Notes: generated from the letters alone by a model not told the origin. A DNA stretch of 64,000 bases from Ligustrum vulgare (GCA_963555705.1 OY743182.1:54254592-54318591), one strand, 5' to 3'. Positions 34,023 to 46,983 are shown, numbered from the stretch's first letter. A program made the numbers and translations.

Positions 34023-37000
34023 CTAAATTTTAGTGAGCACTTTAGTACGCATATCAACAGGGTTATAATCTGTGTGCACTTTCTCAAGTTTGATCTCGTC
34101 TTGAGAAACAATAATTCTAATAAAATGCAACCTAACATTGATATGTTTAGTGCGTTCATGAAAAACAAGGTTCTTACACAAATGAATGGTTGATTGACTA
34201 TCAGAATATACAGTTACATTTTCATTTAAGGTACTTAGCTCCTTAAGTAATCCTTTAAACCTCAAATCTTCTTTAAAGACCTCAGTAACAACAATATATT
34301 CAGGTTCAGTAGTAGAGAGAGCAACAATGTATTGGAGTTGAGACTTCCAACTAACACACGAGTCACACAAAGTAAACACATAAGAGGAAGTAGATTTCCT
34401 ATTATCTCTATTTTCACCATAATCAACATCGGCAAAACCCTTCAATTTCATATTATTAGATTTACACTTATAGATTAAACACAGGTTACATGTATCCTTA
34501 AGATACCCAAGTAACCATTTCAAGGCTTTCCAATGAATAGGACCTGGATTAGACATGGATCTGCTTAAAGTTCTAATAGCAAAGGCCAAATCTGATCGAG
34601 TACAAACCATCAGATACATCACAGAACCAATCACATTAAAATAAGGAATATTACTCATATGAGATATTTCTTCTTCATTTCCAGATGATTGCTCTTTTGA
34701 AAAAACAAAATGGTTACCAAGAGACATAGAAGCAGGTTTACAATTATTCATACCAAACTTCTTTAACATCATCTGCATATAGGGAGTTTGATGCAAGAAT
34801 AAATAAGAATTAGACACATTTCTTTCAATTTCAATACCTAAGACTTGTTTAGAGTGGCCTAGGTCCTTCATATCAAATTCTTTGTTTAAATCACTCTTAA
34901 CTTTGTCTACCAATCTCATGTTAGAACCAATCAATAACATATCATCCACATAAGTAATAAATACACACACTTATCAGCGTTGTGGTTTAGGTAGTACAAA
35001 CAATGATCAAATTCACTCCTCTTGAAACCAATAAATAACACATAAGAATCAAGTTTCTTGTACCACTGCCTAGGAGATTGTTTTAAATCATATAGTGATT
35101 TTTTAAGAAAACACATATGATCAGGTTTCTCTTTATCTTCAAAACCTTTAGGTTGATACATAAAAACTTTCTCTTCAAGATCCCCATGTAAAAAGGCAGT
35201 TTTCACATCAAGTTGTTCAAGTTCCCAGTTATAGTAAGCAACAAAAGCAAGCATGACCCTAATGGTGGTATACTTAACAACGGGAGAGAAAATCTCATTA
35301 TAATCTAACCCTTCCTTCTGTGTGTATCCATTGGCTACTAATCTAGTCTTATATCTCACAAGATCACTCATAGTGGTACCCTCCTTAACCTTGTAAACTT
35401 ACTTGCAACCTACAATGGATTTATCCTTAGGTTTGGGCACTAAAACCCAAGTTTGATTCTTATAGAGAGAATCCATCTCATCTCTCATGACAATAACCCA
35501 ATATTTACTATTTTCACCCCTTATAGACTCCTCATATGTATTGGGATCCTTGTCAGCTGGGTCTTGATAACTAGCATAGGCTATGACATAGTCGGACATT
35601 CTTTGGGGTTCCCTATGTGGTCTTCTTTCCCTATCTCTAGCTAACTGACAGTCATCAAAGGGGTTATGGTCATTAGGATGATCTATAGCATCATCTGATT
35701 CTATCTCTAATCCTACATATGTCTGATCTTGTTGAGGGTTACTCTTCACCTCACTCGGGCCAATGGGGATAGACTTTAACACTCTCCACTTCAATAGGGG
35801 ATTCATCTCCACCTATCTCTCGTTGTTCTTCTTTCTCTAGACACGACATTTCAGACTCCTTAAAGGTGACATCCCTACTGATAACTATTCTCACACCCTT
35901 TTGGATTCTATCCCACAACCTATAACCTTTAACACCTTCAGGATATCCTAGAAAGACATACTTTCTAGCTCTAGGTTCAAGTTTTCCCACACTTCGATGG
36001 GAAAAAGGGAAAACACAGTACAACCAAAAGTTCTAAGCATAGAATAATCAGTACATTTTCCATACCATTTGTTGTTTAGAGTATCACCATTTAAAGCAGC
36101 ATGAGTCATATTAGTCAAATATCAAGCAGGCATAACAGCTTTACCCCCAAAAAAGATTTAGGTACATAAGAACTTAACATCATACATTTAACTTTACCAA
36201 GTAATGTACAATTTATCCTTTCAGCTACCCCATTCTGCTGGGGAATGTAAGGTATAGTCCCATGTCTAGTAATACCACTATCTTTACACATTGTCAAAAT
36301 CAGAATTGCAGAATTCAAGACCATTATCAGTCCTCAAATATTTTATACTTTTACGTTTTACCTGTCTGGTTCTCCACCTGTGTTTTCCAAGTTTTAAGTT
36401 TTGCAAAAAAATTAGATTTATCTTTCAACAAATAAATCCACACACGTCTGGAGAAATCATCAATGATAGACAGAAAATATTTGTTACTAACAAAAATAGG
36501 ATTGCTTCCGAGACCCCATAAATTTGAATGAATGAATGTATTCAAGCACTCCAGATGTCCTGTGTGTGCTGGATACAAAAGACATCCTGTGATATTTATC
36601 AAGCACACAATGGTCACAAAAATTGCATGTCAGACCTTTCTCATTTATATATTTTACACCATTAAAACTTACATGTGCTAGTCTATTGTGTCATATCTGT
36701 GTGTGGTCGGTGTCAATCGAGGAAATAGTGTGGCTTCGATCACCTACTACTTCAACATGAGTTTTGTAAATGTCATTTTTCTTAATGGCCTTAAAGGCCC
36801 TAAGTGCACCCTTAAACATTTTAATCGTCTCATCACCAAGCCCCCCAGTAAAACTTATACTTTCCAATTCTCCTACTGATATCAGATTTTTACCCATATG
36901 AGGAATATACCTAACACTCTTCAAGGTATATACAAAGCCATTTTCAAATTTGACAATAACATCACCAACACCTGTAATGTTAAATGAGACTCCACCCCAT

Positions 37001-37400
37001 GCAACAACATGACCATGATTAGACTCATGCAAGTGATCAAACCATGCTTATGTGAAGTAACATGAAAAGATGCATCAGAGTCAAGAATTCATTCATCAGT
37101 ATGAGAGTTCATAGATAGGTTAATTTCACTGGACTTAGGATTTAAAAGGATGTAAACCTCAGTTGATTCACTATGTTTTGGTGACACAATGTTTGCCTCC
37201 CCTTGTTCACTTCCCTTTGTTTATTTTTCTCCTTATAACAATCACTAATGAAGTATCCTAACTGTCCATAGCCATAACACTTCTTTCTCGTAGCTTTACC
37301 TCGTGATTTTGATCTACTTCTACCCTTTTTTCTTACCACCACGACTCTGGCAGCTCCCACTATTTCCACTGCCCTTAGTTTTGGGATCTTCCTCTCACAA
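34023..37400 (-). pseudogene. copia gag-pol remnant (minus strand)
   Basis: Minus-strand blocks in order: a zinc knuckle whose second Cys and His have become Tyr (CYGYGQLGYFISDC, near 37280); a protease region with DSDASFHV where D-S-G-A is expected; a pre-integrase block (HNRLAHVSFNGVKY, CNFCDHC); an integrase core with DDFSRRVWIYLL, LRTDNGLEF and QQNGVAERINCTLL, so the three DDE acidic residues remain; an RT with VKTAFLHGDLEE and an intact YVDD (TYVDDMLLIGSN, 34970-34920); and RNase H with FADVDYGENRDNRKSTS and YSDSQSTIHLCKN. The longest open stretch is 315 codons (34970-34023). Several stops and frameshifts make it inactive. Confidence 0.9.
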
Positions 37401-37489
37401 AGTGGACATCCCCATGTTTTCTCCCACCTTTCCCAACTCTTATCTCCCTATCCTTACTCTTAAGTGTATCATAATTAAAATTTACGTCA

Positions 37490-37797
37490 TTTAAAAAAAA
37501 AAAAAAAAACTGTAAAATACTTCAATTTTTTTTTACTGAAAAATATGATTTTCATCATAAGTATCATATTATGATATTTTAAAAGTATTTTATGATACTT
37601 TTAAAGTATCGCAGCATGATACTTATGATACTTTCAAATTTTTAGTATCAGAACCTGAAACTTTAACAAGTATTTATGATACTTTGGACTGAAACAATAT
37701 TTTTCAATTTTTTATTACAAATGGAATTTTTCAGTTTTTTATAGTTGCGCTGTATTTTTCAGTTTAGTGTTTTTTTATAGTGTACAGTGTACAGTGC
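37490..37797. other. AT-rich filler with repeated tatgatactt words
   Basis: Where gag, the primer-binding site and the 5' LTR should be, the sequence contains five or more copies of tatgatactt or its inverse (aagtatcata) between 37550 and 37690, so it can fold on itself. Origin unknown. Confidence 0.6.
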
Positions 37798-37873
37798 AAT
37801 TATTCCATATTTTAATACGATGTTTCATCATCGTCCATGAGATTTGTTTGAGATCAGATTTCCCAACACCATC

Positions 37874-38105
37874 AATGGTAAAACATCATTTTCTTATATG
37901 TGGTTCACCTTTTACTTGAGCAATTCTAATTCCTTACTCCACAATGTCCTCTTCACGAAAAATGGAACGAACAAGTGCTGACACTTTAAATATTATAGTT
38001 CCCTAAGTTTAATATGGGAAAATGCTAAACCACTAAATTAGTTAAGAGACTTCTTAACAATCATAATAATAAGAAATTTAATTGCAATTAGTACAAGCAA
38101 AAGTA
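37874..38105. other. short spacer before the copia tandem array
   Basis: Nothing recognisable. It ends with the tttgc target duplication. Confidence 0.5.
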
Positions 38106-38110
38106 TTTGC
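38106..38110. other. target-site duplication, left (copia B/C array)
   Basis: tttgc here and at 50765-50769 flanks the whole three-LTR array. Confidence 0.92.
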
Positions 38111-38570
38111 TGTAAGGATTTTAATCAATCGTGTGGGCTTATATGTGAATTATTGTGTATTGAATAAAAGGCTATCAATTTGGTTAAGCCCAATTAAAGT
38201 GATCTAATAAGGATTTGATATATCGGGCTTTAATGCATCTAATTAAATGTATGGGCTTTTATGTGTAGATACCAGGTCATTACCTAATTCATGATGGGCC
38301 GGATTAGGTTATTTGGCAATTCAGTTTATAAAGTCGGTTATGGTCCCTGAATCCTACGTACTGTTCATCTTGTCTGACATCCCATCATCAGAGAGAAAAT
38401 AAGGACTACGTATCGATTTAGATGATCCAAACACCGCCGAATCGTTTATCGTGAATCACGTTTGATTAAGGTACGCTTCCGCTTCAGTTCTTTAATTCTT
38501 GATAATTCAGCATGATGATTTATTTTGGATCATAGATAAATAATTTATCTGTGAAATAAATTTTCTAACA
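38111..38570 (+). repeat. first LTR of copia B/C array
   Basis: 460 bp, TGTAAGGATT...TTTTCTAACA, with a TATA-like box tttataaag at 38325-38333. Confidence 0.95.
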
Positions 38571-38572
38571 AG

Positions 38573-38585
38573 TGGTATCAGAGCC
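38573..38585 (+). other. primer-binding site of copy B (tRNA-Met)
   Basis: TGGTATCAGAGCC two bases after the first LTR. Confidence 0.93.
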
Positions 38586-39168
38586 AATCATCAAGTTGAA
38601 TTGTCAGATCCATGTTTCATAATACGAGTTTGGATTTAGAAAATCTGTAAAACCTTTATGCGTGTATATTATGTATATACAGCCTTTATGCGTGTATATT
38701 ATGGATATTTTTGGTCGAAATCAGGTATAGTTTCTCTATTTTCGAAATCATGGGTTTGGTTCCTGCGTGTATGTATATTGAGATTAAGGTGAAGTAAGTC
38801 GGATCTGAGTTTGAATCGGTTTTGGTTATTGACTTCGGCTGTAAAGTTGTATGTATATTATGTATGAATTTTCAGGTTGTATGTGTATATGCTTGGATTC
38901 GATTTTGTGTATGGCTGAATTGGGTTTTGATTTTGGTTTGAATGTATAATCTGTTCGAATCGAGGGGTGGTGGCGGCGGCACAACTGCTGCCGGTTATTG
39001 TGGTCGAGTTGTTGTGTGAATCTGGTCGGAGATGGGGAGGCCGCGCACTGCGCGTTGTGCGCGGTGGAGTGCGGCGTCGCCGCGCGGGATGGTTTTGGGT
39101 TGGATTCCGTTGAGTTGGGAGTCGCCGGGGGTGCGCCGTGTTCTCTCTATTGACAGGCGGCGGCGGAA

Positions 39169-39190
39169 GCTAGGGTTTGCAAACCCTAGC
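39169..39190. repeat. perfect 22 bp palindrome with telo-box words, copy B
   Basis: The arms GCTAGGGTTTG and CAAACCCTAGC are exact inverses with no spacer. Each arm contains AGGGTTT/AAACCCT, the plant telomere-like telo-box core. It lies at the 3' edge of a GC-rich block of the leader (about 38960-39170). The same palindrome is at 45266-45287; copy A has only a partial form near 3450. Confidence 0.9.
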
Positions 39191-39280
39191 ATTTGCAAAT
39201 CAGTTTTTGGGGCAGGGATGTGCGTCAAAAATTTGAAGTCCTCAAGGACTGTTTTGCAATTTTGGATAATTATGTTAAAT

Positions 39281-40083
39281 TGCACGTCCAGTCCTCCCTG
39301 TTTGTTTTGAAATAAAGCTTCATCCTTAAAGTTACAAAATCTCTTAAGTTGGCCCTTCAGATTTCGAATTTACAAAATCAGCCCATTAAGTTATGAAAAT
39401 ATTTAAGTTGGCCCTTAAAGTTCTGAAATTTATAAATTGAGCCCCTAAAGTTATAATTTAGTTAAGTCAGGACCCTTCAAGTTATGGAATTTTATGATTC
39501 AGTCCCTGAGGTTTGAAATTTTTTCAATCCAGCCCCTAATGTTTGAGAATTTTCAAAATTGGTCCCTAAAGCTTGAAAATTCTCTAATTTGGTCCCTTAA
39601 AGTTTGAAAATTTTCTAATTCAATCCCCTAAGGTTTGAAAATTTTCTAATACAGCACCTAAAGTTTTGAAATTCTTTAATTTGGTCCTTAAAGTTTGAAA
39701 ATTTTCTAATTCGGTCACTAAAGTTTGGAAATTTTCAAAATTGGTCCTTAAAGTTTGATTTTTTTTAAAATTAAGTCCCTAAAGTTTGGGAATTTGCTAA
39801 ATTGGCTCCTAAAGTTTGAAAATTTTCAAAATCAACCTTTAAAGATTGAAAAATTCACTATTTTGGACCTCTAAAGTTTGATTTTATTTCAAATTAGGAC
39901 CTAAAGTTCAGAATTTCTCAAAATTGGCCAATAAAGTTTTGGGAAAATTATAATTTAAGTCTTTCAAGCTTAAAATTTTACAGAATTGGCCACCTAAAGT
40001 TTAAGAATATTGCAATTGACTCTTCTAACTTAAGGATTGCTTTATTCTAAAGTTTTGAATTCTATAATTCAAATCCTAAAGTC
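39281..40083 (+). repeat. about 30 bp minisatellite in copy B leader
   Basis: Same degenerate units as in copy A (core CCTAAAGTTTGAAAATTTTC). Confidence 0.9.
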
Positions 40084-40263
40084 AAAAATAAATGCAAATC
40101 AATGGATTTCAGTTTCAAATCTTGGTACATCGGAATCTTTTGAGAAATATAATATTCGAAAGTAAGTTAGTTGAAACAACATGTTGCCAAAGCAACCTCT
40201 CTTGTGGATATTAATTAACTTTGAATATTAGAAGGTATTTGTGTGTGTGTTATTTATTGCGGA

Positions 40264-40633
40264 TATTGATCGGCCCAAAGGAAGGTCAATATTTGGCTCG
40301 AATTTCACATGCACCTGTGGTAATAAACACGTGGCAATTATTTGGTTTAACGTGTGACCAATAAATCGGTCCAAAGAAAGGTTTATTGGTTAACATGTCT
40401 TATTGCCAGTGTTTGATCACTACACTAAGGGAAAATTAGGTGTTTGTGTGTTATCTCATGCGGATATTGATCGGCCCAAAGGAAGGTCAATATTTGGCCC
40501 GAATTTCACATGAACTTGTGGTGATAAATACGTGACGGTTTTTTGGTTTTACGTGTGATCAATAAATCGGTCCAAAGAAAGGTTTGTTGGTTGACATGTC
40601 TTACTGTCAGTGTTTGATCACTACACCAAGAGT
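40264..40633 (+). repeat. 201 bp leader duplication, copy B
   Basis: Units start at 40264 and 40465 (period 201). cacgtggc is in the first unit. Confidence 0.85.
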
Positions 40634-40886
40634 ACCACTTACAAGTCAATATTTCTGTCCAAAGACTAAATATTGATGTTGTGCTAGGTATCTTGTGATG
40701 GGCCCTACCATTATTTGAAAATATGATTTGCATAATAAGGTATTTATGTGAGCTATTTTGTTTAAGTGTTCTCTATTCGGTTTCAAATTCTACTAGTAGT
40801 ATATCTACAAGCTTAAATTTAATCCATGTATTTATGAAACAAACTTCAAGGATCAAAATAAGAACATTAACTTTTCGTTGGCTGCA

Positions 40887-41645
40887 TCGATCTAGACCGT
40901 GTACTAAGGATTGAGTAACCTACTCCTCTTACGGATGAAAGTTCATCTAATCAAATGAGGAACTTTGAGAAGTGGGATTGCTTAAATTACGTGAGTCACA
41001 TGATCATTAAGTGCGGAATTCCGGAAGCCTTTAGTGGCATAGTATCTGAAGAGGTACATGATGCAAATGAATTCCTTGCCGAAATTAAGAAACGTTTTGT
41101 GAAAAACGATAAGGCTGAAACAAGCATGCTTATGCAAAACTTGATTTCAATAAAGTATAAAGGCAATGGGAAAATAAGGGAGTACATCATGTAGATGTCT
41201 CACACTGCTTCAAAACTTAAGGAACTAAAACTCGACTTGTCTAATGACTTGCTCGTGAATTTGATATTGAAATCGCTTCCTGCACAATATAGTTAATTTA
41301 AGGTTAGTTATAACTGTCAAAGTAGAAATGGACTCTCAATGAGCTCATTTCATAGTGTGCAAGCTTCTTGCACAATTCAGTCAATTTAAGGTCAGTTGTA
41401 ACTATCAAAGGGAGAAATGAACTCTTAATGAGCTCATTCTATTTTGTGTGCAAGAGGAAGAAAAGTTGAAGTAGGACAGAATTGAAAGTGTTCACTTGGC
41501 AAACACCTCTAAAGATAAGGGCAAGTAAACAAATAAAGAACATAAAGTTGTTAAGGGTCCAAATCTAAAGAAACTACATAAAGACATTGAGGGTTGTTTC
41601 TTTTGCTAGAAATTTGGACATTTAAAGAAAAGATCGTACATATTA
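40887..41645 (+). pseudogene. copia gag remnant, copy B
   Basis: The N-terminal ATG of copy A is lost (atcgat) and gagTAAcct gives an extra stop. From 40955 a 79-codon frame reads MRNFEKWDCLNYVSHMIIK to KIREYIM and then the same TAG as in copy A. Later, degenerate sequence leads to a zinc-knuckle remnant, CFFC, stop, KFGHLKKRS (about 41593-41637), in which the last Cys is Ser. Gag is therefore non-functional. Confidence 0.87.
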
Positions 41646-41674
41646 CCAACTAAAGTTGCTACTAAAGTACCTTA

Positions 41675-43818
41675 AGAGCTTTTAACAGGAAGAAAACCTA
41701 GTCTAAAGCATTTTTACATTTGGGGATGTCCAGCTAAGGCTAGGCTTTATAGGCTACATAAAGAAATTGGACTCCAAAACAATCAGCAGCTACTTTATTG
41801 GTTATTCTAAGCGTTTAAGGGGCTATTAATTTTATGATCCCACACTTAAGTCAATTTTTTGAAACGGGAACTGCAACATTTTTTGAGGAAGTTGAGTTTG
41901 GGGGGAGAAATAAGATTAGAGATATTGTCTTTAAGGAATAAGTTGAGGAAGGATCGGTTTCGATTCCTATTATTGCTTTTGACAACGTGCAAGTTTTTAT
42001 GCATGTCATTGATCAAGAAGCATATCCGGAACCTCAATTAGACAATATTGAAGAACCTCCCATCCAAAATAAAGTAAATTTCAGAAGTACAAACTCAACA
42101 ACCTCAATAACTAAAGCCATTAAGGAGATCCACGAGAGAAAGAGAAAAATGCTATTCCAGATAATTTAAATAGTATTTTTCCAAGAATATAAGGAAATGA
42201 TGGAATGGTGGAAGATGGTCTAATCAATTCTATCAGGCCATGCAGGGTTCTAACTCTCAAAAGTGGATTGATGCCATAAATAAGGAGTATAAGCATATGC
42301 AAGACAATAAAGTTTGGGATCTTGTCCCATTACCAGAAGGTGCGAAGCCCATTAGTCTTAAATGGATTTTTAGACCAAGAGGGATTCGATAGGTAATGTG
42401 GAAAGATATAAAGTTTGTCTTGTATCTAAATACTTTACACAGAATGCTGTCATTGATTATAAAGAGACTTTCTCTTCGGTTTCAATGAAAGACTCTTTCA
42501 GGAAAGTTAGGTTGTTGCACATTTTGACCTCGAGTTACATCAAATGGATACTAAGGTGGCGTTTCTCAATGGCGACATTGATGGGACGATCTATTTGGTG
42601 CATTCAGAAAGCTTTGTGTTAGTAGACCCAAAGCTGATGGTTTGCAAATTAAAGAAATCCATTTATGTGCTCAAGCCAGCTTCTCGTTAAGGGTAATACA
42701 AATTTCATCAAGCAATTATCTCATTTGGTCTTGAGATTGATGTTGTTGATGATTGTATGTATTACAAGTTCAGTGGGAGTAAGTATATTTTCCTGGTTTT
42801 ATTGTTGATTATTGCTTGCCACTAATGATATAGGTATGTCACATAAAAATATGAGATTTTTGTCAAGGATTTTTGAGATTAAAAATCTTGGTGACGTCTC
42901 TTTTGTATTAGGAATTCAGATACACCGGGATTGTTCTCGGGGTATTCTTGAATTGTCACAAAAGGGCTATATCGATAAAGTACTTAAGAGGTTTGGCATG
43001 CAAGACAGTAAATCAGGGGACAGCCCTATCGCTAAGGGAGACAAATTTAGTCTCGACTAATGCCCGAAAAGTTATCTTGAAGTTAAAGAATTGCAGAGGA
43101 TCACATATAGTTAAGCTATAGAAAGTCTGATGTATGCTCAAATTTGTATGCGTTCGGATATTGCATACATTATTGAGATACTAAGGAGATATTTAAGTAA
43201 CCCTGGGATGGATCATTTGGAAAGCAGTCAAACATGGGTTATAAAGTATTTAAAGAGAACAAAAGATTACATACTCACATACAGAAAATCGGATCAGTTG
43301 GAGATCATATGGTATTATGATTCCGATTTTTTACTAGATGCCAAGAAAGTAAAAGATCCACATAAGGCTACATTTATCTGCTGGTTGGAGGAGCTATTTC
43401 CGGATGGAGTGCTTAACAGACAATTTAGCTTCTTTCACTTGGCAGCACAGTTGTAGCAATTTTGGGGGCATCTAATTATGGAATATAGCTGCGAAATTTT
43501 GTCACAAGGCTGCATATTCTGTATGATATAGAAAGACCACTAAAGTTATATTGTGACAATAACTCAGCAGATTTATATTCCAGTAACAACAGGAGCTCAA
43601 CTAAGTCAAAATACATTGACATAAGTTCCTGGTTGTGAAGGATACAGTTCAGAGTGGACACGTGTCAATAAGAGCACATTGGGACAAACTCCATAATTGC
43701 GGATCCGCTTACTAAAGTATTACAACCCAAGATCTTTCATGAGCACAATACTCATATGGGTGTTGTGTTTCTTGAGGATATTCGGTTTCAGTGGGAGTTT
43801 GTATTTTGGGTGCATTAG
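41675..43818 (+). pseudogene. copia pol remnant, copy B
   Basis: Right after the zinc-knuckle remnant the sequence reads ELLTGRKPSLKHFYIWGCPA, which is the end of the integrase core region. Protease, HHCC and DDE residues are therefore missing through an old internal deletion. Then follow the RT start (KWIDAINKEYKHMQDNKVWD), RYKVCLVSKYFTQNA, MDTKVAFLNGDID, a palm region where loss of a base destroys YVDD, FEIKNLGDVSFVLGIQIHRD (in an 82-codon frame, 42812-43060) and RNase H blocks (108-codon frame, 43130-43456) up to the end near 43818. Stops and frameshifts are throughout. Confidence 0.88.
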
Positions 43819-44207
43819 ACACATTTGTTGTCCTTTCGGATACAGTTTAAAGTTAAAGTTATTTACAGCACTGTAAGGTTTCAGGTTTATTATCTCTGAA
43901 CTCGTTTGAGGATGATCTCACTAAAGTTGGACCAGTTGGAAATAGGCATGTTGAAGATCACATTACATGTAATTTCCATGCTACACATCCATACTTGATC
44001 CATGTCATTCAGTTATGTCGATATACGTGACCATTGAAGGTTTAGTTACGATTAATGTAGCGAAAGCCGCTTTGATCCTATGTTGATATAATTGATGGAC
44101 CGGATTGTTTGGGGATGCATTCAGTAATGATAGAAAAATTTTGAGTACTAATAAGGTTATGATTGATACACAATTGTAAGGTTACACATATAGCCCAAGT
44201 GGGAGAT

Positions 44208-44667
44208 TGTAAGGATTTTAATCAATCGTGTGGGCTTATATGTGAATTATTGTGTATTGAATAAAAGGCTATCAATTTGGTTAAGCCCAATTAAAGTGAT
44301 CTAATAAGGATTTGATATATCGGGCTTTAATGCATCTAATTAAATGTATGGGCTTTTATGTGTAGATACCAGGTCATTACCTAATTCATGATGGGCCGGA
44401 TTAGGTTATTTGGCAATTCAGTTTATAAAGTCGGTTATGGTCCCTGAATCCTACGTACTGTTCATCTTGTCTGACATCCCATCATCAGAGAGAAAATAAG
44501 GACTACGTATCGATTTAGATGATCCAAACACCGCCGAATCGTTTATCGTGAATCACGTTTGATTAAGGTACGCTTCCGCTTCAGTTCTTTAATTCTTGAT
44601 AATTCAGCATGATGATTTATTTTGGATCATAGATAAATAATTTATCTGTGAAATAAATTTTCTAACA
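44208..44667 (+). repeat. middle LTR of copia B/C array
   Basis: 460 bp and identical by eye to the outer LTRs. It is preceded by a polypurine tract (aagtgggagat) and followed by a primer-binding site, so it serves as 3' LTR of B and 5' LTR of C. Confidence 0.95.
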
Positions 44668-44669
44668 AG

Positions 44670-44682
44670 TGGTATCAGAGCC
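44670..44682 (+). other. primer-binding site of copy C (tRNA-Met)
   Basis: TGGTATCAGAGCC two bases after the middle LTR. Confidence 0.93.
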
Positions 44683-45265
44683 AATCATCAAGTTGAATTG
44701 TCAGATCCATGTTTCATAATACGAGTTTGGATTTAGAAAATCTGTAAAACCTTTATGCGTGTATATTATGTATATACAGCCTTTATGCGTGTATATTATG
44801 GATATTTTTGGTCGAAATCAGGTATAGTTTCTCTATTTTCGAAATCATGGGTTTGGTTCCTGCGTGTATGTATATTGAGATTAAGGTGAAGTAAGTCGGA
44901 TCTGAGTTTGAATCGGTTTTGGGTATTGACTTCGGCTGTAAAGTTGTATGTATATTATGTATGAATTTTCAGGTTGTATGTGTATATGCTTGGATTCGAT
45001 TTTGTGTATGGCTGAATTGGGTTTTGATTTTGGTTTGAATGTATAATCTGTTCGAATCGAGGGGTGGTGGCGGCGGCACAACTGCTGCCGGTTATTGTGG
45101 TCGAGTTGTTGTGTGAATCTGGTCGGAGATGGGGAGGCCGCGCACTGCGCGTTGTGCGCGGTGGAGTGCGGCGTCGCCGCGCGGGATGGTTTTGGGTTGG
45201 ATTCCGTTGAGTTGGGAGTCGCCGGGGGTGCGCCGTGTTCTCTCTATTGACAGGCGGCGGCGGAA

Positions 45266-45287
45266 GCTAGGGTTTGCAAACCCTAGC
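45266..45287. repeat. perfect 22 bp palindrome with telo-box words, copy C
   Basis: Same as at 39169-39190, one array period further on. Confidence 0.9.
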
Positions 45288-45377
45288 ATTTGCAAATCAG
45301 TTTTTGGGGCAGGGATGTGCGTCAAAAATTTGAAGTCCTCAAGGACTGTTTTGCAATTTTGGATAATTATGTTAAAT

Positions 45378-46180
45378 TGCACGTCCAGTCCTCCCTGTTT
45401 GTTTTGAAATAAAGCTTCATCCTTAAAGTTACAAAATCTCTTAAGTTGGCCCTTCAGATTTCGAATTTACAAAATCAGCCCATTAAGTTATGAAAATATT
45501 TAAGTTGGCCCTTAAAGTTCTGAAATTTATAAATTGAGCCCCTAAAGTTATAATTTAGTTAAGTCAGGACCCTTCAAGTTATGGAATTTTATGATTCAGT
45601 CCCTGAGGTTTGAAATTTTTTCAATCCAGCCCCTAATGTTTGAGAATTTTCAAAATTGGTCCCTAAAGCTTGAAAATTCTCTAATTTGGTCCCTTAAAGT
45701 TTGAAAATTTTCTAATTCAATCCCCTAAGGTTTGAAAATTTTCTAATACAGCACCTAAAGTTTTGAAATTCTTTAATTTGGTCCTTAAAGTTTGAAAATT
45801 TTCTAATTCGGTCACTAAAGTTTGGAAATTTTCAAAATTGGTCCTTAAAGTTTGATTTTTTTTAAAATTAAGTCCCTAAAGTTTGGGAATTTGCTAAATT
45901 GGCTCCTAAAGTTTGAAAATTTTCAAAATCAACCTTTAAAGATTGAAAAATTCACTATTTTGGACCTCTAAAGTTTGATTTTATTTCAAATTAGGACCTA
46001 AAGTTCAGAATTTCTCAAAATTGGCCAATAAAGTTTTGGGAAAATTATAATTTAAGTCTTTCAAGCTTAAAATTTTACAGAATTGGCCACCTAAAGTTTA
46101 AGAATATTGCAATTGACTCTTCTAACTTAAGGATTGCTTTATTCTAAAGTTTTGAATTCTATAATTCAAATCCTAAAGTC
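45378..46180 (+). repeat. about 30 bp minisatellite in copy C leader
   Basis: Identical by eye to the copy B array. Confidence 0.9.
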
Positions 46181-46360
46181 AAAAATAAATGCAAATCAAT
46201 GGATTTCAGTTTCAAATCTTGGTACATCGGAATCTTTTGAGAAATATAATATTCGAAAGTAAGTTAGTTGAAACAACATGTTGCCAAAGCAACCTCTCTT
46301 GTGGATATTAATTAACTTTGAATATTAGAAGGTATTTGTGTGTGTGTTATTTATTGCGGA

Positions 46361-46730
46361 TATTGATCGGCCCAAAGGAAGGTCAATATTTGGCTCGAAT
46401 TTCACATGCACCTGTGGTAATAAACACGTGGCAATTATTTGGTTTAACGTGTGACCAATAAATCGGTCCAAAGAAAGGTTTATTGGTTAACATGTCTTAT
46501 TGCCAGTGTTTGATCACTACACTAAGGGAAAATTAGGTGTTTGTGTGTTATCTCATGCGGATATTGATCGGCCCAAAGGAAGGTCAATATTTGGCCCGAA
46601 TTTCACATGAACTTGTGGTGATAAATACGTGACGGTTTTTTGGTTTTACGTGTGATCAATAAATCGGTCCAAAGAAAGGTTTGTTGGTTGACATGTCTTA
46701 CTGTCAGTGTTTGATCACTACACCAAGAGT
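46361..46730 (+). repeat. 201 bp leader duplication, copy C
   Basis: Units start at 46361 and 46562. Confidence 0.85.
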
Positions 46731-46983
46731 ACCACTTACAAGTCAATATTTCTGTCCAAAGACTAAATATTGATGTTGTGCTAGGTATCTTGTGATGGGC
46801 CCTACCATTATTTGAAAATATGATTTGCATAATAAGGTATTTATGTGAGCTATTTTGTTTAAGTGTTCTCTATTCGGTTTCAAATTCTACTAGTAGTATA
46901 TCTACAAGCTTAAATTTAATCCATGTATTTATGAAACAAACTTCAAGGATCAAAATAAGAACATTAACTTTTCGTTGGCTGCA

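Larger units (their letters stand above)
33060..37868 (-). mobile_element. Ty1/copia retrotransposon, minus strand, 5' end damaged
   Basis: 4,809 bp bounded by TG (33060) and CA (37868) and flanked by the 5 bp duplication ccatc (33055-33059, 37869-37873). The 3' LTR is complete (33060-33891). The polypurine tract is on its inner side (minus strand accaaggtggaggt). The pol region is nearly complete in order but broken by frameshifts and stops. The 5' LTR is reduced to about 71 bp (37798-37868), and the primer-binding site and most of gag are gone, replaced by an AT-rich stretch full of tatgatactt words. Confidence 0.88.

Noticed and set aside
38995..39310. Overlapping ORFs on both strands in the GC-rich copia leader (also 45092-45407)
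   Set aside because: They are open because the block is GC-rich. They resemble no protein I recognise and lie in the untranslated leader.
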